Source: Caldifarciminota bacterium
GTDB lineage: Bacteria; Hydrothermota; Hydrothermia; S141-80
Reading direction: 5' to 3'
Assembly: GCA_015490255.1 (NCBI GenBank)
Contig: WFYF01000322.1
Span: 1-6,250 of the forward strand
DNA: 6,250 bases
Shown: in pieces, positions 1-5,673 of the stretch
How positions within the stretch are numbered: the first letter of the stretch is position 1
Layout: the number at the start of each line of letters is the position of its first letter
The notes under the pieces: generated by a model
Seen by the model: the letters and a program-made list of their open reading frames with translations, nothing else
What the model was told of the DNA's origin: nothing
The model's database searches: none
Made by a program: the position numbers and the translations under genes

Positions 1-650
1 ATGGCGATGTAGGGACTGGCCAGCGCGCTTTCCTTCAGAGCCTCCACGAACCAGGCGGGGTCCAGGCCGAACTGCCGGGCCATGGCGAAGCCCTCCGCCA
101 GTGCCGCGTTCACCAGGGCGATCATCAGGTTCAGGTTGAGTTTCAGGAGACACCCCTGCCCCAGAACCCCCGTATAGATGGTGTGTTTCCCGATGGCCTG
201 AAAATAGGGCAGAAGCGGCGCCAGGGTCTCCGGATCTCCGCCGGCGAGAAGCACCAGCGCCCGCGCCTCCGCCTGGGGGCGGCTTCCCAGCACCGGCACG
301 TCCACATACTGCGCACCCCGCAGCGTCACCTCCCGGTGGGCTTCCCGGGCCCAGGCCGGCGGGTTGGTCCCGTGATCCACCACCCACACCCCTTCCTTCA
401 GCCCTGCAAGCAGCCCGTCTTCCCCGTGAAAGACCGCCCGGGTCACCTCGTGGTTGGCCAGCACCACGCCCACAACATCCACGCGCGAAGCAAGTTCCCG
501 GGGCGTCTGGGCCCACCGGGCCCCCTGTTCCAGCAGCGGCCGGGCTTTCTGCGGCGTCCGGTTCCACACGTGCACCTCAAACCCGGCCCTGAGGAGATTT
601 TCGGCCATGGGATAGCCCATGACCCCTGTACCGACAATGCCGACTTTCAT
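1..650 (-). CDS. 3-hydroxyisobutyrate dehydrogenase-family NAD(P)-dependent reductase, 3' end off the left edge
   Basis: The N-terminal 216 residues of a beta-hydroxyacid dehydrogenase are in the window; about 70-80 C-terminal residues are missing because the window ends. The Rossmann dinucleotide motif GIVGTGVMG is at residues 4-12, followed by a helix and strand ending in VWNRT (28-32). The substrate motif at 117-127 is DVPVLGSRPQA instead of the DxPVSGG of classical 3-hydroxyisobutyrate dehydrogenases, which points towards the glyoxylate/succinic semialdehyde reductase branch. The expected catalytic Lys (K170) and conserved Asn (N174) lie in LKLNLNLM. The soluble enzyme would reduce a small aldehyde or oxidise a 3-hydroxy acid; the substrate cannot be read from sequence. 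The ATG overlaps the stop of the pseudouridine synthase gene (ATGA), with AAGGAG a few bases upstream, so translation is probably coupled. The family call is firm; the exact reaction is not. Confidence 0.9.
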   Translation of the reverse strand, partial: MKVGIVGTGVMGYPMAENLLRAGFEVHVWNRTPQKARPLLEQGARWAQTPRELASRVDVVGVVLANHEVTRAVFHGEDGLLAGLKEGVWVVDHGTNPPAWAREAHREVTLRGAQYVDVPVLGSRPQAEARALVLLAGGDPETLAPLLPYFQAIGKHTIYTGVLGQGCLLKLNLNLMIALVNAALAEGFAMARQFGLDPAWFVEALKESALASPYIA

Positions 651-1390
651 CCTTTCCGCTCCTTTCTGGATTTCAACCGGGGAAGCATCCGCGCCTTGAG
701 GCGCCGGATTTCCTGCATTTCGTGGGGATCCAGGGCCGCCAGCCCCCCCTCCCGCAACCCGCCGAGGGCGATGGGCCCGAAACGGGTCCGCAAGAGCCGT
801 TCCACCGTGAGACCCAGGGCGGCGAAGGCCCGCCGGATTTCCCGCTTGCGCCCTTCCGTGATTCCCAGTTCCACCGCCGCGGTCTCCAGAGGGTGAACGA
901 ACACCGGACGAAAGGGGCCGTCCTCCAGCTCCAGACCTTCCCGGAGGCGGCGGGCCACATCCCGGGCGTGCATTCCGCCGGAAAACCACACCCGATAGAC
1001 CTTGAGCACCTCAAAACGGGGATGGGCCAGGATATACGCCAGATCCCCGTCGTCGGTGAGGAGAAGCAAGCCCTCCGAATCCCGGTCCAGGCGCCCCACG
1101 GGGAACACCCCCCGGAGGCTGTCCGGCAGGACGTCCCGCAGGGTGATCCGGGCATGGCGATCCTTCAGGGTGGTGGTCACGCCCCGGGGTTTGTAGAATT
1201 TGAAATACCGGTGGTATTTCCGGAGGCGTACCGGCTTCCCGTTCACCGCCACCCGATCGTGCTCACCCACCTCCGCCCAGGGTTCCCGCACCACCCGGCC
1301 GTTCACCGTCACCTTCCCCGCGAAGATCAGGACGTCGGCCTTCCGGCGGGAGGCCACTCCGGCTTTCTGCAAAAACCGGTTCAGGCGCAT
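647..1390 (-). CDS. RsuA/RluB/RluE/RluF-family rRNA pseudouridine synthase
   Basis: A 247-aa protein with an N-terminal S4 RNA-binding domain (residues 1-50, starting MRLNRFLQKAG and including the ASRRKAD turn) followed by the pseudouridine synthase domain. The catalytic motif GRLDRDSEGLLLLTDDG spans 99-115 with the nucleophilic Asp at 102. The family motif near residues 179-187 reads EGRKREIRR, close to the usual EGRNRQVRR. These enzymes isomerise specific uridines in 16S or 23S rRNA in the cytoplasm. The length fits RluB/RsuA-type enzymes; which uridine is modified cannot be told. The ATG at 1390 was chosen because the S4 domain begins there and a GGAG lies 8 bases upstream, although the frame stays open to 2077. 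The gene overlaps the glycosyltransferase upstream by 10 bases and the dehydrogenase downstream by 4. The basic C-terminal tail is Lys/Arg rich. Confidence 0.93.
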   Translation of the reverse strand: MRLNRFLQKAGVASRRKADVLIFAGKVTVNGRVVREPWAEVGEHDRVAVNGKPVRLRKYHRYFKFYKPRGVTTTLKDRHARITLRDVLPDSLRGVFPVGRLDRDSEGLLLLTDDGDLAYILAHPRFEVLKVYRVWFSGGMHARDVARRLREGLELEDGPFRPVFVHPLETAAVELGITEGRKREIRRAFAALGLTVERLLRTRFGPIALGGLREGGLAALDPHEMQEIRRLKARMLPRLKSRKERKG

Positions 1391-2343
1391 GGGGCTTTCT
1401 CCGCAAGCAGGGTCCGGACCAGCGAGAACACGCGCTCGGGTTCCAGATCCCGCAGACAGGCGTGATCCCCCCGGCGGCAGGTTCCCTCTCCGTGGAGGGA
1501 GCAGGGCCGGCAGGGGAGGGAAAGACCCAGGGAAAACACCGGGCCCCGCCCCATCGGCCGCATGCCCAGCCGGGGATGGGTGGGTCCCCAGAGTTCCACC
1601 ACGGGCACCCCGAAAGCGGCGGCCAGGTGGGCGGCGGAGGTGTCCACCGTGACCACCAGACGGGCCCGCTGCAGCAGGCCCGCGTAATGCGAAAGATCTG
1701 TGGCGTTCAGAAGGTTGCGTTTCGGATCCGGCCAGTCCATGGCGGGTCCCTGTCCGGCCAGGGTGACCGGAATCCCCGCATCCATCAGCCGGGAAGCCAG
1801 GCGATAAGCATAGAGGGCCGGCCAGTTCCGGAGGGGCCGGGCCGCAAAGGGAACCACCACCACACCGGGGTCTTCCAGAGGGGAAGGGTATGCGGCCCGC
1901 AATACCGGCGGGGAGAAAGGCGCATCGGGCACCGCCCGCCGGAGGGCCTGCCACATCCGCATCACCATGGGCACCTCCCGCTCCGGAAGCCGGCTCCGGC
2001 GGATCCACATCCGGCGCCGGAGGCTTGCCTTCCGGAGGGTGATCCGGCGGCGTGCAGGAACACGAAGGCCCAGCCATCGGGATAAAAGTTTCCCGTGGAG
2101 ATCCAGAACGAGATCATAGGGTCCCCGGGCGGCGACGGCCCTCTGCACCTCCGCCATCCGGTTCCGGCTTTTGCGGGGAAAGTGAAACACCCGGCCCAGG
2201 CGGGGATCCGGTTCCAGCAGGGGGGCGAAGGCGGTGTCCGTGAGATAGTCCGGGGTGTGGCCCAGCCGGTGCAGGGCCTCCACCACCGCGGTGGTCTGGA
2301 CGATGTCCCCGAGGGCGGAGAAACGGATCACCAGCACCCTCAT
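1381..2343 (-). CDS. Glycosyltransferase family 9 (heptosyltransferase-like)
   Basis: A 320-aa GT-B-fold protein. The N-terminus MRVLVIRFSALGDIVQTTAV has the family's acceptor-side GD (G12-D13). DLHGKLLSRW at 81-90 matches the second conserved segment. The donor-binding half carries VTVDTSAAHLAAAFGVP (231-247) with D234, T235, S236 and H239, then ELWGPTHP. A Cys cluster typical of many members lies near the end (C278, C281, C289, C296). Family 9 enzymes transfer ADP-heptose or a related sugar during lipopolysaccharide core or other surface-glycan synthesis at the inner face of the membrane. The donor and acceptor here are unknown, and no other glycan genes are in view. The ATG overlaps the stop of the flavodoxin-like gene (ATGA). 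The frame is open further upstream, but the domain begins exactly at this Met. Confidence 0.92.
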   Translation of the reverse strand: MRVLVIRFSALGDIVQTTAVVEALHRLGHTPDYLTDTAFAPLLEPDPRLGRVFHFPRKSRNRMAEVQRAVAARGPYDLVLDLHGKLLSRWLGLRVPARRRITLRKASLRRRMWIRRSRLPEREVPMVMRMWQALRRAVPDAPFSPPVLRAAYPSPLEDPGVVVVPFAARPLRNWPALYAYRLASRLMDAGIPVTLAGQGPAMDWPDPKRNLLNATDLSHYAGLLQRARLVVTVDTSAAHLAAAFGVPVVELWGPTHPRLGMRPMGRGPVFSLGLSLPCRPCSLHGEGTCRRGDHACLRDLEPERVFSLVRTLLAEKAPCA

Positions 2344-2966
2344 TCCACCGCTTCCCCGTAGCGCCACCAGGGCCCCGTGTCCCGGAGGATGCGCCACGCC
2401 CGCACCAGATTCCGGCCGAGCTGCTCGGCATAGCGCCGGGCCCAGAGGTCTTCCTCTATGGAGCGCTCCACCACATAGCTGAAACCGTACGGCGGGACCC
2501 AGATCCCCATATCGTTCAGGACGAGGAAAAGATGCTGAATCACCGGGATGGCCCCCCCTTCCCGGGCGCTCACCACCACCCCGGCCAGTTTCCCGTCCAG
2601 GAGCTTTCCGGTGTTCTCCAGGGAGGTCAGCCGGTCCAGAAAGGTTTTCAGGTGACCGGGCAGGCCATACCAGAACACGGGTGTGGCGAAAAGCAGGATG
2701 TCGGCGAACAGAACCTTCTGATGCAGGCCTTTCATGGCGTCGTCCAGCACCCCGGTGGTGCACTGCCGGGGGTTGCAGGAGGCGGGGTCTTCGGAGTAAT
2801 ACCCCATGCAGGGGCGGATGGGGTGGTCAATCAGGAAGACTTCCTCCACCCGGGCCCCGGGGGCCTCCTCCCGGAGGGCCCGGAGGGCGATGCGTCCCAG
2901 GGCCGTGGAACGGGCCTGCTCCCGGCGGGGGGAGGCGAAAAGGGCCAGAACGGAAAGCGCTGTCAT
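2340..2966 (-). CDS. Flavodoxin-fold NAD(P)H-dependent FMN reductase-like protein
   Basis: A 208-aa protein with the flavodoxin-like fold used by NADPH-dependent FMN reductases and iron-sulfur flavoproteins. The phosphate-binding loop is at 11-21 (ASPRREQARST). The flavin-ring loop is ATPVFWYGLPGHLKTFLDR (94-112), and the next strand is GVVVSA (129-134). Cysteines at 53, 64 and 69 sit where family members have a Cys cluster, but spacing and number are not enough to assert an Fe-S cluster. It probably binds FMN and reduces quinones, flavin or an unknown acceptor in the cytoplasm. The start at 2966 is the only upstream Met: the codon before it is a TGA. It has no good Shine-Dalgarno site, only a G-rich GGTGGG stretch. 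It lies 63 bases after rplS and overlaps the next gene by 4 bases. Confidence 0.85.
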   Translation of the reverse strand: MTALSVLALFASPRREQARSTALGRIALRALREEAPGARVEEVFLIDHPIRPCMGYYSEDPASCNPRQCTTGVLDDAMKGLHQKVLFADILLFATPVFWYGLPGHLKTFLDRLTSLENTGKLLDGKLAGVVVSAREGGAIPVIQHLFLVLNDMGIWVPPYGFSYVVERSIEEDLWARRYAEQLGRNLVRAWRILRDTGPWWRYGEAVE

Positions 2967-2981
2967 TCAGACATAAACCCA

Positions 2982-3002
2982 CCCCACCGCAAGGCGGTGA
3001 GG
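2982..3002 (-). terminator. Hairpin between rplS and the flavodoxin-like gene
   Basis: On the minus strand CCTCACCGC pairs with GCGGTGGGG around a CTT loop: 9 pairs including one G-T. Only a TTT follows a few bases on, so it is a poor intrinsic terminator. It may instead attenuate read-through from rplS or protect the rplS mRNA end. Confidence 0.35.
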
Positions 3003-3029
3003 CCAGGAACGGGAGGGAAAGGCGATCCC

Positions 3030-3413
3030 TCAGGAGCGACGACGTTCGGGAATGCGGGCCGCCCGGCCGTAGCGTCCCCGCAGGTAATAGAGGCGTGCCC
3101 GGCGCACCCGGCCATGACGGACCACCTCAATTTTGGCCACCACCGGGCTGTGGAGGGGAAAGGTCCGCTCCACCCCGACGTCTCCGGAAATCTTGCGAAC
3201 GGTGAAGGTGGCGGAGAGGCCGCTCCCCCGCCGGCGCATCACCACACCTTCAAACACCTGGATGCGTTCCACGGTTTCATAGGCCTTCTTCTTGCTGTTC
3301 CACCGGCGCTCCCGGATGCGCACGTGGACCCGCACGGTGTCGCCGGGACGAAACTCCGGAATATCCTGGCGCAAATACTCCTTCTCAATCTCCCGGATCA
3401 CCTGATGGGACAT
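3030..3413 (-). CDS. rplS: 50S ribosomal protein L19
   Basis: A 127-aa L19, which sits at the 30S-50S interface near bridge B8 in the bacterial ribosome. Family hallmarks are [11 protein letters not shown] (21-31), [16 protein letters not shown] (50-65), [21 protein letters not shown], and [18 protein letters not shown] near the end. Compared from memory with the 115-residue E. coli protein, there are about 10 extra, mostly basic residues before the VFEG strand (residues 36-48, [13 protein letters not shown]). An in-frame TTG lies two codons upstream, but AAGGAGG at 3420-3426 ends 6 bases before the ATG at 3413 and touches the TTG, so the ATG is the start. It is the first gene after a near-consensus promoter and heads the leftward gene block. 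The usual rpsP-rimM-trmD neighbours are absent from this window. Confidence 0.97.
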   Translation of the reverse strand: MSHQVIREIEKEYLRQDIPEFRPGDTVRVHVRIRERRWNSKKKAYETVERIQVFEGVVMRRRGSGLSATFTVRKISGDVGVERTFPLHSPVVAKIEVVRHGRVRRARLYYLRGRYGRAARIPERRRS

Positions 3414-3419
3414 CGCCAA

Positions 3420-3426
3420 CCTCCTT
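3420..3426 (-). promoter_or_regulatory. Strong Shine-Dalgarno site of rplS
   Basis: AAGGAGG on the minus strand with a 6-base spacer to the ATG at 3413. It decides the start codon against the in-frame TTG at 3419, which directly abuts the site. Confidence 0.85.
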
Positions 3427-3442
3427 GCCTGATTTGGCGCAA

Positions 3443-3471
3443 AGTATACGCGCCGCGTGCAGGTCTGTCAA
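3443..3471 (-). promoter_or_regulatory. Sigma-70-type promoter of rplS
   Basis: On the minus strand TTGACA (3471-3466) and TATACT (3448-3443) are separated by exactly 17 bases. The expected transcription start is near 3436, giving a leader of only about 23 bases before the rplS ATG. Its -35 box lies at the centre of the 26-bp palindrome at 3456-3481. Confidence 0.88.
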
Positions 3472-3481
3472 GATCTACACG
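3456..3481. promoter_or_regulatory. Candidate operator palindrome between divergent promoters
   Basis: The left arm CGTGCAGGTCT and the right arm AGATCTACACG match as inverted repeats at 9 of 11 positions around a GTCA centre. The site covers the -35 box of the rplS promoter and ends one base before the -35 box of the plus-strand promoter, so a dimeric repressor bound here could block both. The repressor is unknown; the 77-aa protein or its partner nucleotidyltransferase are natural candidates, as toxin-antitoxin pairs often repress themselves. Confidence 0.5.
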
Positions 3482-3510
3482 TGGACAGTTTTGCGGAAGC
3501 TCTGTATACT
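3482..3510 (+). promoter_or_regulatory. Sigma-70-type promoter of the small protein/nucleotidyltransferase/cas6 operon
   Basis: TGGACA (3482-3487), a 17-base spacer and TATACT (3505-3510). The predicted start site about 7 bases downstream is at 3517, the A of the ATG of the first gene, and there is no Shine-Dalgarno site. The first message is therefore probably leaderless. The -35 box is only 10 bases from the -35 box of the divergent rplS promoter. Confidence 0.75.
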
Positions 3511-3516
3511 TCCGTC

Positions 3517-3750
3517 ATGATTCGGGATCCCCGGACCTGGCGGGCATGGGAGGCCCGCCTCCAGAGAAACACGCCTCCCGATCCGGAGGAGAACCTGCGG
3601 ATTTTCTGGACCCTCCTGGCCATGGCCCGGGATGCCGGGGTCTGGCCGCCGGAAGACCCGCTGGAGGGCCTGGAGGTGGATCTGGACCTGGCGCGAAAGG
3701 TGAACACGTATGTCAAACCTCCTGGCAACCCTCGCCCGCGCCCTGGATGA
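3517..3750 (+). CDS. Small acidic protein paired with a nucleotidyltransferase (possible antitoxin-like partner)
   Basis: A 77-aa protein starting MIRDPRTWRAWEARLQ. I do not recognise a named domain, though it resembles my recollection of small proteins of thermophile genomes encoded directly before AbiEii/MNT-like nucleotidyltransferases. The Trp-rich start, a predicted helix NLRIFWTLLAMARDAGVW, then PLEGLEVDLDLARKVNTYV and a Pro/Arg tail are visible. There is no signal peptide or membrane segment. The ATG is chosen because the promoter's predicted start falls on it; an in-frame GTG at 3457 lies upstream of that promoter. The last 41 bases overlap the nucleotidyltransferase in another frame, so the two are co-translated. 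Antitoxin or substrate-binding partner roles are inferences from position only; the DNA-binding fold of typical antitoxins is not evident. Confidence 0.72.
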   Translation: MIRDPRTWRAWEARLQRNTPPDPEENLRIFWTLLAMARDAGVWPPEDPLEGLEVDLDLARKVNTYVKPPGNPRPRPG

Positions 3751-4267
3751 GGCCGGAATCCCCTACATGATCATCGGGGGACAGGCGGTGCTGGTGTATG
3801 GCGAGCCCCGGCTGACGCGGGATGTGGACGTGACGCTGGGTCTCACGCCGGAAGGGCTTTCGCAGGTCCTGGCACTGGTTCCCAAACTGGACCTCAAGAT
3901 CCTGGTGGAAGATCCCCAGGCCTTTGTCCGGAAAACCTGGGTTCTCCCCACTTTACATCCCTCAACGGGGTTGCGGGTGGACTTTGTGTTTTCCTGGACA
4001 CCCTATGAGCAGGAAGCCCTGAGGCGGGCCCGGGTGTTCAAAATCCAGGGATACCCGGTGCGATATGCCTCTCCTGAAGATGTGGTGATCCACAAAGTTC
4101 TGGCGGGACGTCCCCGGGATCTTGAAGACGTGAAAAACATTCTCCGGAAACAGCAGCTGGATTTCGCGTATGTTCAGAAATGGCTGGATGCGTTTGAACG
4201 GACCCTTTCACAACCTTTCCGGAAGACGTTTGAGGAAATTGTTGCCGAGATTTCCGAAGCGTCCTGA
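3710..4267 (+). CDS. AbiEii/MNT-like nucleotidyltransferase
   Basis: A 185-aa protein of the DNA polymerase beta superfamily (nucleotidyltransferases of the AbiEii/DUF6036-like kind). The motif GGQAVLVYGEPRLTRDVDV spans 23-41: the GG pair (23-24) binds the NTP and D38 and D40 coordinate metal. A third carboxylate, D91, is in LRVDFVFS. The C-terminal part has SPEDVVIHKVLAGRPRD (121-137), common in this group. All catalytic residues are present, so it is likely active in transferring a nucleotide to RNA, protein or a small molecule. Relatives include toxins that modify tRNA and resistance-type adenylyltransferases; the target here is unknown. AAAGGTGA stands 6 bases before the ATG. It overlaps the 77-aa gene by 41 bases and is followed 15 bases later by cas6, so it shares that operon. 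Confidence 0.88.
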   Translation: MSNLLATLARALDEAGIPYMIIGGQAVLVYGEPRLTRDVDVTLGLTPEGLSQVLALVPKLDLKILVEDPQAFVRKTWVLPTLHPSTGLRVDFVFSWTPYEQEALRRARVFKIQGYPVRYASPEDVVIHKVLAGRPRDLEDVKNILRKQQLDFAYVQKWLDAFERTLSQPFRKTFEEIVAEISEAS

Positions 4268-4282
4268 TGGAGGAACGCGCCG

Positions 4283-5032
4283 TTGCGGATCCGGATTGCC
4301 TTTCGTCCCCAGGACCCCCTGATTCTTCCGGTGCACTATCATCCCGTCCTCCAGGGCTTTCTCTATCGCAATCTGGATGCCGCCCTGGCCACCTGGTATC
4401 ACGAGAAGGGATATGCCTTTCATCGGCGCCGGTTCAAACTGTTCACCTTTTCCCGGCTTTTCTCCCGCAACCGGCTGTTTGACCGGGAGAACGGAAAGAT
4501 CGTGTTTGCGGGGACGGTGCATTTCCATGTGGGGGCGGTGGATACGGCCTTTCTGGAATCGCTGGCGAGTTTTCTTGTGCGGAAGGGCAGAGTCCGTCTG
4601 GGCCGTCAGGTCTGCGACCTTGTGGGCATTGAAGTGGAGGTGCCGCCGCCCCATACCCGTCCGGTGCGGATCCGGACGCTCTCGCCCATCAGCGTATACC
4701 GCACGGAAGCGGATGGATCGGGCAGGCGAAAAACCCGCTATTACCGCCCTGAAGAGGCGGAATTTTCCCGGCTGGTGCTGGGGAATCTGGAGCGAAAGGC
4801 CCAGGCGCTGTGGGTGGAGGCCCCGCCGTTGGTGGAAGCCTGGATCCGTCCGGTCCGGGTGGGGAAGCAGGTGATCACCTATTTCAAGGGCACGCTGATC
4901 AAGGCCTGGGATGGGGTTTTTGACGTGAATCTGCCGGAGCCCTATTATCGTCTGATGCTGGATGCCGGGCTGGGCGCCAAAAACGCGCAGGGATTTGGGA
5001 TGGTTCAGGTGGTGCGGCGGAGAGGGTCCTGA
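4283..5032 (+). CDS. cas6: CRISPR-associated endoribonuclease Cas6
   Basis: A 249-aa RAMP protein that cuts the CRISPR transcript within each repeat to release crRNAs. Aligned from memory with Pyrococcus furiosus Cas6, the catalytic triad is kept: Y28 (in GFLYRNL), H40 (in WYHEKG) and K52 (in FKLFTFS). The first ferredoxin-like domain begins MRIRIAFRP. The second includes RIRTLSPISVYR, and the glycine-rich loop GLGAKNAQGFGMV (229-241) closes the protein, as in the family. Length is typical. The start is TTG at 4283: GGAGGA lies 8 bases upstream and the Cas6 N-terminus begins right there; no ATG in this frame fits. It sits 15 bases after the nucleotidyltransferase and about 185 bases before the array it should process. 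Cleavage 8 nt from the repeat's 3' end would give an ATTGAAAC tag. Confidence 0.95.
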   Translation: MRIRIAFRPQDPLILPVHYHPVLQGFLYRNLDAALATWYHEKGYAFHRRRFKLFTFSRLFSRNRLFDRENGKIVFAGTVHFHVGAVDTAFLESLASFLVRKGRVRLGRQVCDLVGIEVEVPPPHTRPVRIRTLSPISVYRTEADGSGRRKTRYYRPEEAEFSRLVLGNLERKAQALWVEAPPLVEAWIRPVRVGKQVITYFKGTLIKAWDGVFDVNLPEPYYRLMLDAGLGAKNAQGFGMVQVVRRRGS

Positions 5033-5123
5033 AACATGATGATTTTCCATATAAAAATTCCGGATCCGGGGGGTCGACGCACCCGGGGTGAAGGTCCCGA
5101 AAACCGCGATGGGAATGGGTGAT
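5033..5123. other. Spacer between cas6 and the CRISPR leader promoter
   Basis: It contains an AT-rich stretch just after the cas6 stop (ATTTTCCATATAAAAATTCC), the palindrome CCGGATCCGG and a short GGGT/ACCC inverted repeat. I see no gene and no clear terminator, so cas6 transcription may run into the array. Confidence 0.5.
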
Positions 5124-5152
5124 TTGACATCTCGTGGGGGTGACTTTATACT
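5124..5152 (+). promoter_or_regulatory. CRISPR leader promoter
   Basis: TTGACA (5124-5129) and TATACT (5147-5152) with a 17-base spacer, identical in both boxes and spacing to the rplS promoter. The predicted start is near 5159, leaving a transcribed leader of about 59 bases (to 5217) before the first repeat. It fixes the array as transcribed on the plus strand. Confidence 0.85.
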
Positions 5153-5217
5153 GAATTTCGCCGGGTCTTTGTCAGATGGGTCTGGGCAGGAAACCGCATG
5201 GGGAGCGGAGGTTAGCT

Positions 5218-5446
5218 GTTTTGAGCCTACCTATAAGGGATTGAAACACGTTCCTGGCTGCCATGCCGCACCTCCACGACATAGTTTTGAGCCTACCTAT
5301 AAGGGATTGAAACGAAATTCGGAAGAAGGCACAGGAATATCGCATACTGGTTTTGAGCCTACCTATAAGGGATTGAAACGCAAAAACATGCGGATGCGGA
5401 CACGACAAGACGAACGGTTTTGAGCCTACCTATAAGGGATTGAAAG
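5218..5446 (+). CRISPR. CRISPR array, four 30-nt repeats and three spacers
   Basis: Repeats lie at 5218-5247, 5284-5313, 5350-5379 and 5417-5446. The repeat starts GTTTTGAGCCTACC and ends TATAAGGGATTGAAAC. The first three are identical; the fourth ends TTGAAAG, a terminal-base change expected at the leader-distal end. Spacers are 36, 36 and 37 nt (5248-5283, 5314-5349, 5380-5416) and unrelated to each other. The ATTGAAAC 3' end is the tag left by Cas6-type processing in I-A/I-B and III systems, which agrees with cas6 upstream and cmr1 downstream. The repeat has only a weak CCT/AGG inner pairing, so it is essentially unstructured. I cannot assign spacer targets from this window. Confidence 0.97.
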
Positions 5447-5451
5447 GGCCG

Positions 5452-5484
5452 CCCCAGGCAATTCCCTCAGGGAATTGCCTGGGG
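5452..5484. repeat. Perfect hairpin A
   Basis: CCCCAGGCAATTCCC (5452-5466) and its exact complement GGGAATTGCCTGGGG (5470-5484) enclose a TCA loop: 15 pairs. It begins 6 bases after the last repeat. It is not followed by a T tract, so it is not a standard intrinsic terminator, though it could still end or protect the pre-crRNA. Confidence 0.9.
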
Positions 5485-5592
5485 ACCCCGATAAAGCAAA
5501 ACCCTGAAGGCGTCGTGCAAACCCCGTGGAGACCCCGGCAAAAAACAAAGATCTTGCAGGGCGTTTTCGCAAGGCATAGTTTTGGGGTCCTC

Positions 5593-5617
5593 ACCAGATT
5601 CTTTAGAGGAATCTCGT
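5593..5617. repeat. Imperfect hairpin B
   Basis: AGATTC (5596-5601) pairs with GAATCT (5609-5614) around a 7-base loop, with two more pairs outside one mismatch. Position and flanks (GGGGTCC before, GTAGGGT after) show it is a decayed relative of hairpin C. Confidence 0.6.
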
Positions 5618-5635
5618 AGGGTGTCTTTTTGGGGT

Positions 5636-5667
5636 CCCCACACGATTCCGGAGGGAATCGTGTGGGG
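5636..5667. repeat. Perfect hairpin C
   Basis: CCCCACACGATTCC (5636-5649) and GGAATCGTGTGGGG (5654-5667) pair at all 14 positions around GGAG. A T5 run precedes it at 5626-5630, on the wrong side for a plus-strand terminator. Confidence 0.9.
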
Positions 5668-5673
5668 CCAATC

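Larger units (their letters stand above)
5452..5667. repeat. Cluster of stem-loop modules in facing orientation
   Basis: Four copies of the motif GGRGACCCC or its close variant are present: GGGGACCCC at 5481-5489 and GGAGACCCC at 5528-5536 on the plus strand, then on the minus strand GAGGACCCC (5592-5584) and GGGGACCCC (5639-5631). Each is followed, on its own strand, by an A-rich stretch. In three of the four a hairpin precedes the motif. ACCCT follows the A-rich stretch in both outer modules (5501-5505 plus, 5622-5618 minus). The whole is a degenerate inverted duplication of two-module units directly after the array. No open frame with coding character is present; it may be a REP/BIME-like or miniature element. 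Confidence 0.6.

Noticed and set aside
1391..2077. Upstream extension of the pseudouridine synthase frame
   Set aside because: It overlaps the glycosyltransferase, is low-complexity Pro/Gly/Ala, and the S4 domain starts at 1390 with its own ribosome site.
3417..3419. TTG as the rplS start
   Set aside because: It directly touches the Shine-Dalgarno sequence; the ATG two codons later has a 6-base spacer.
2532..3770. Long plus-strand open frame of about 412 codons
   Set aside because: It is antisense to the flavodoxin-like gene and rplS, which have firm family motifs; its translation is Pro/Gly/His-rich, as expected from a GC-rich antisense frame.
5088..5423. Open frames on both strands running through the CRISPR array
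   Set aside because: They translate the 30-nt repeats in phase because 36-nt spacers keep the frame; the repeated peptide is an artefact.
5626..5667. Hairpin C with its T5 run as a terminator
   Set aside because: The T run precedes the stem on the plus strand and becomes an A run after it on the minus strand, so neither direction makes an intrinsic terminator.
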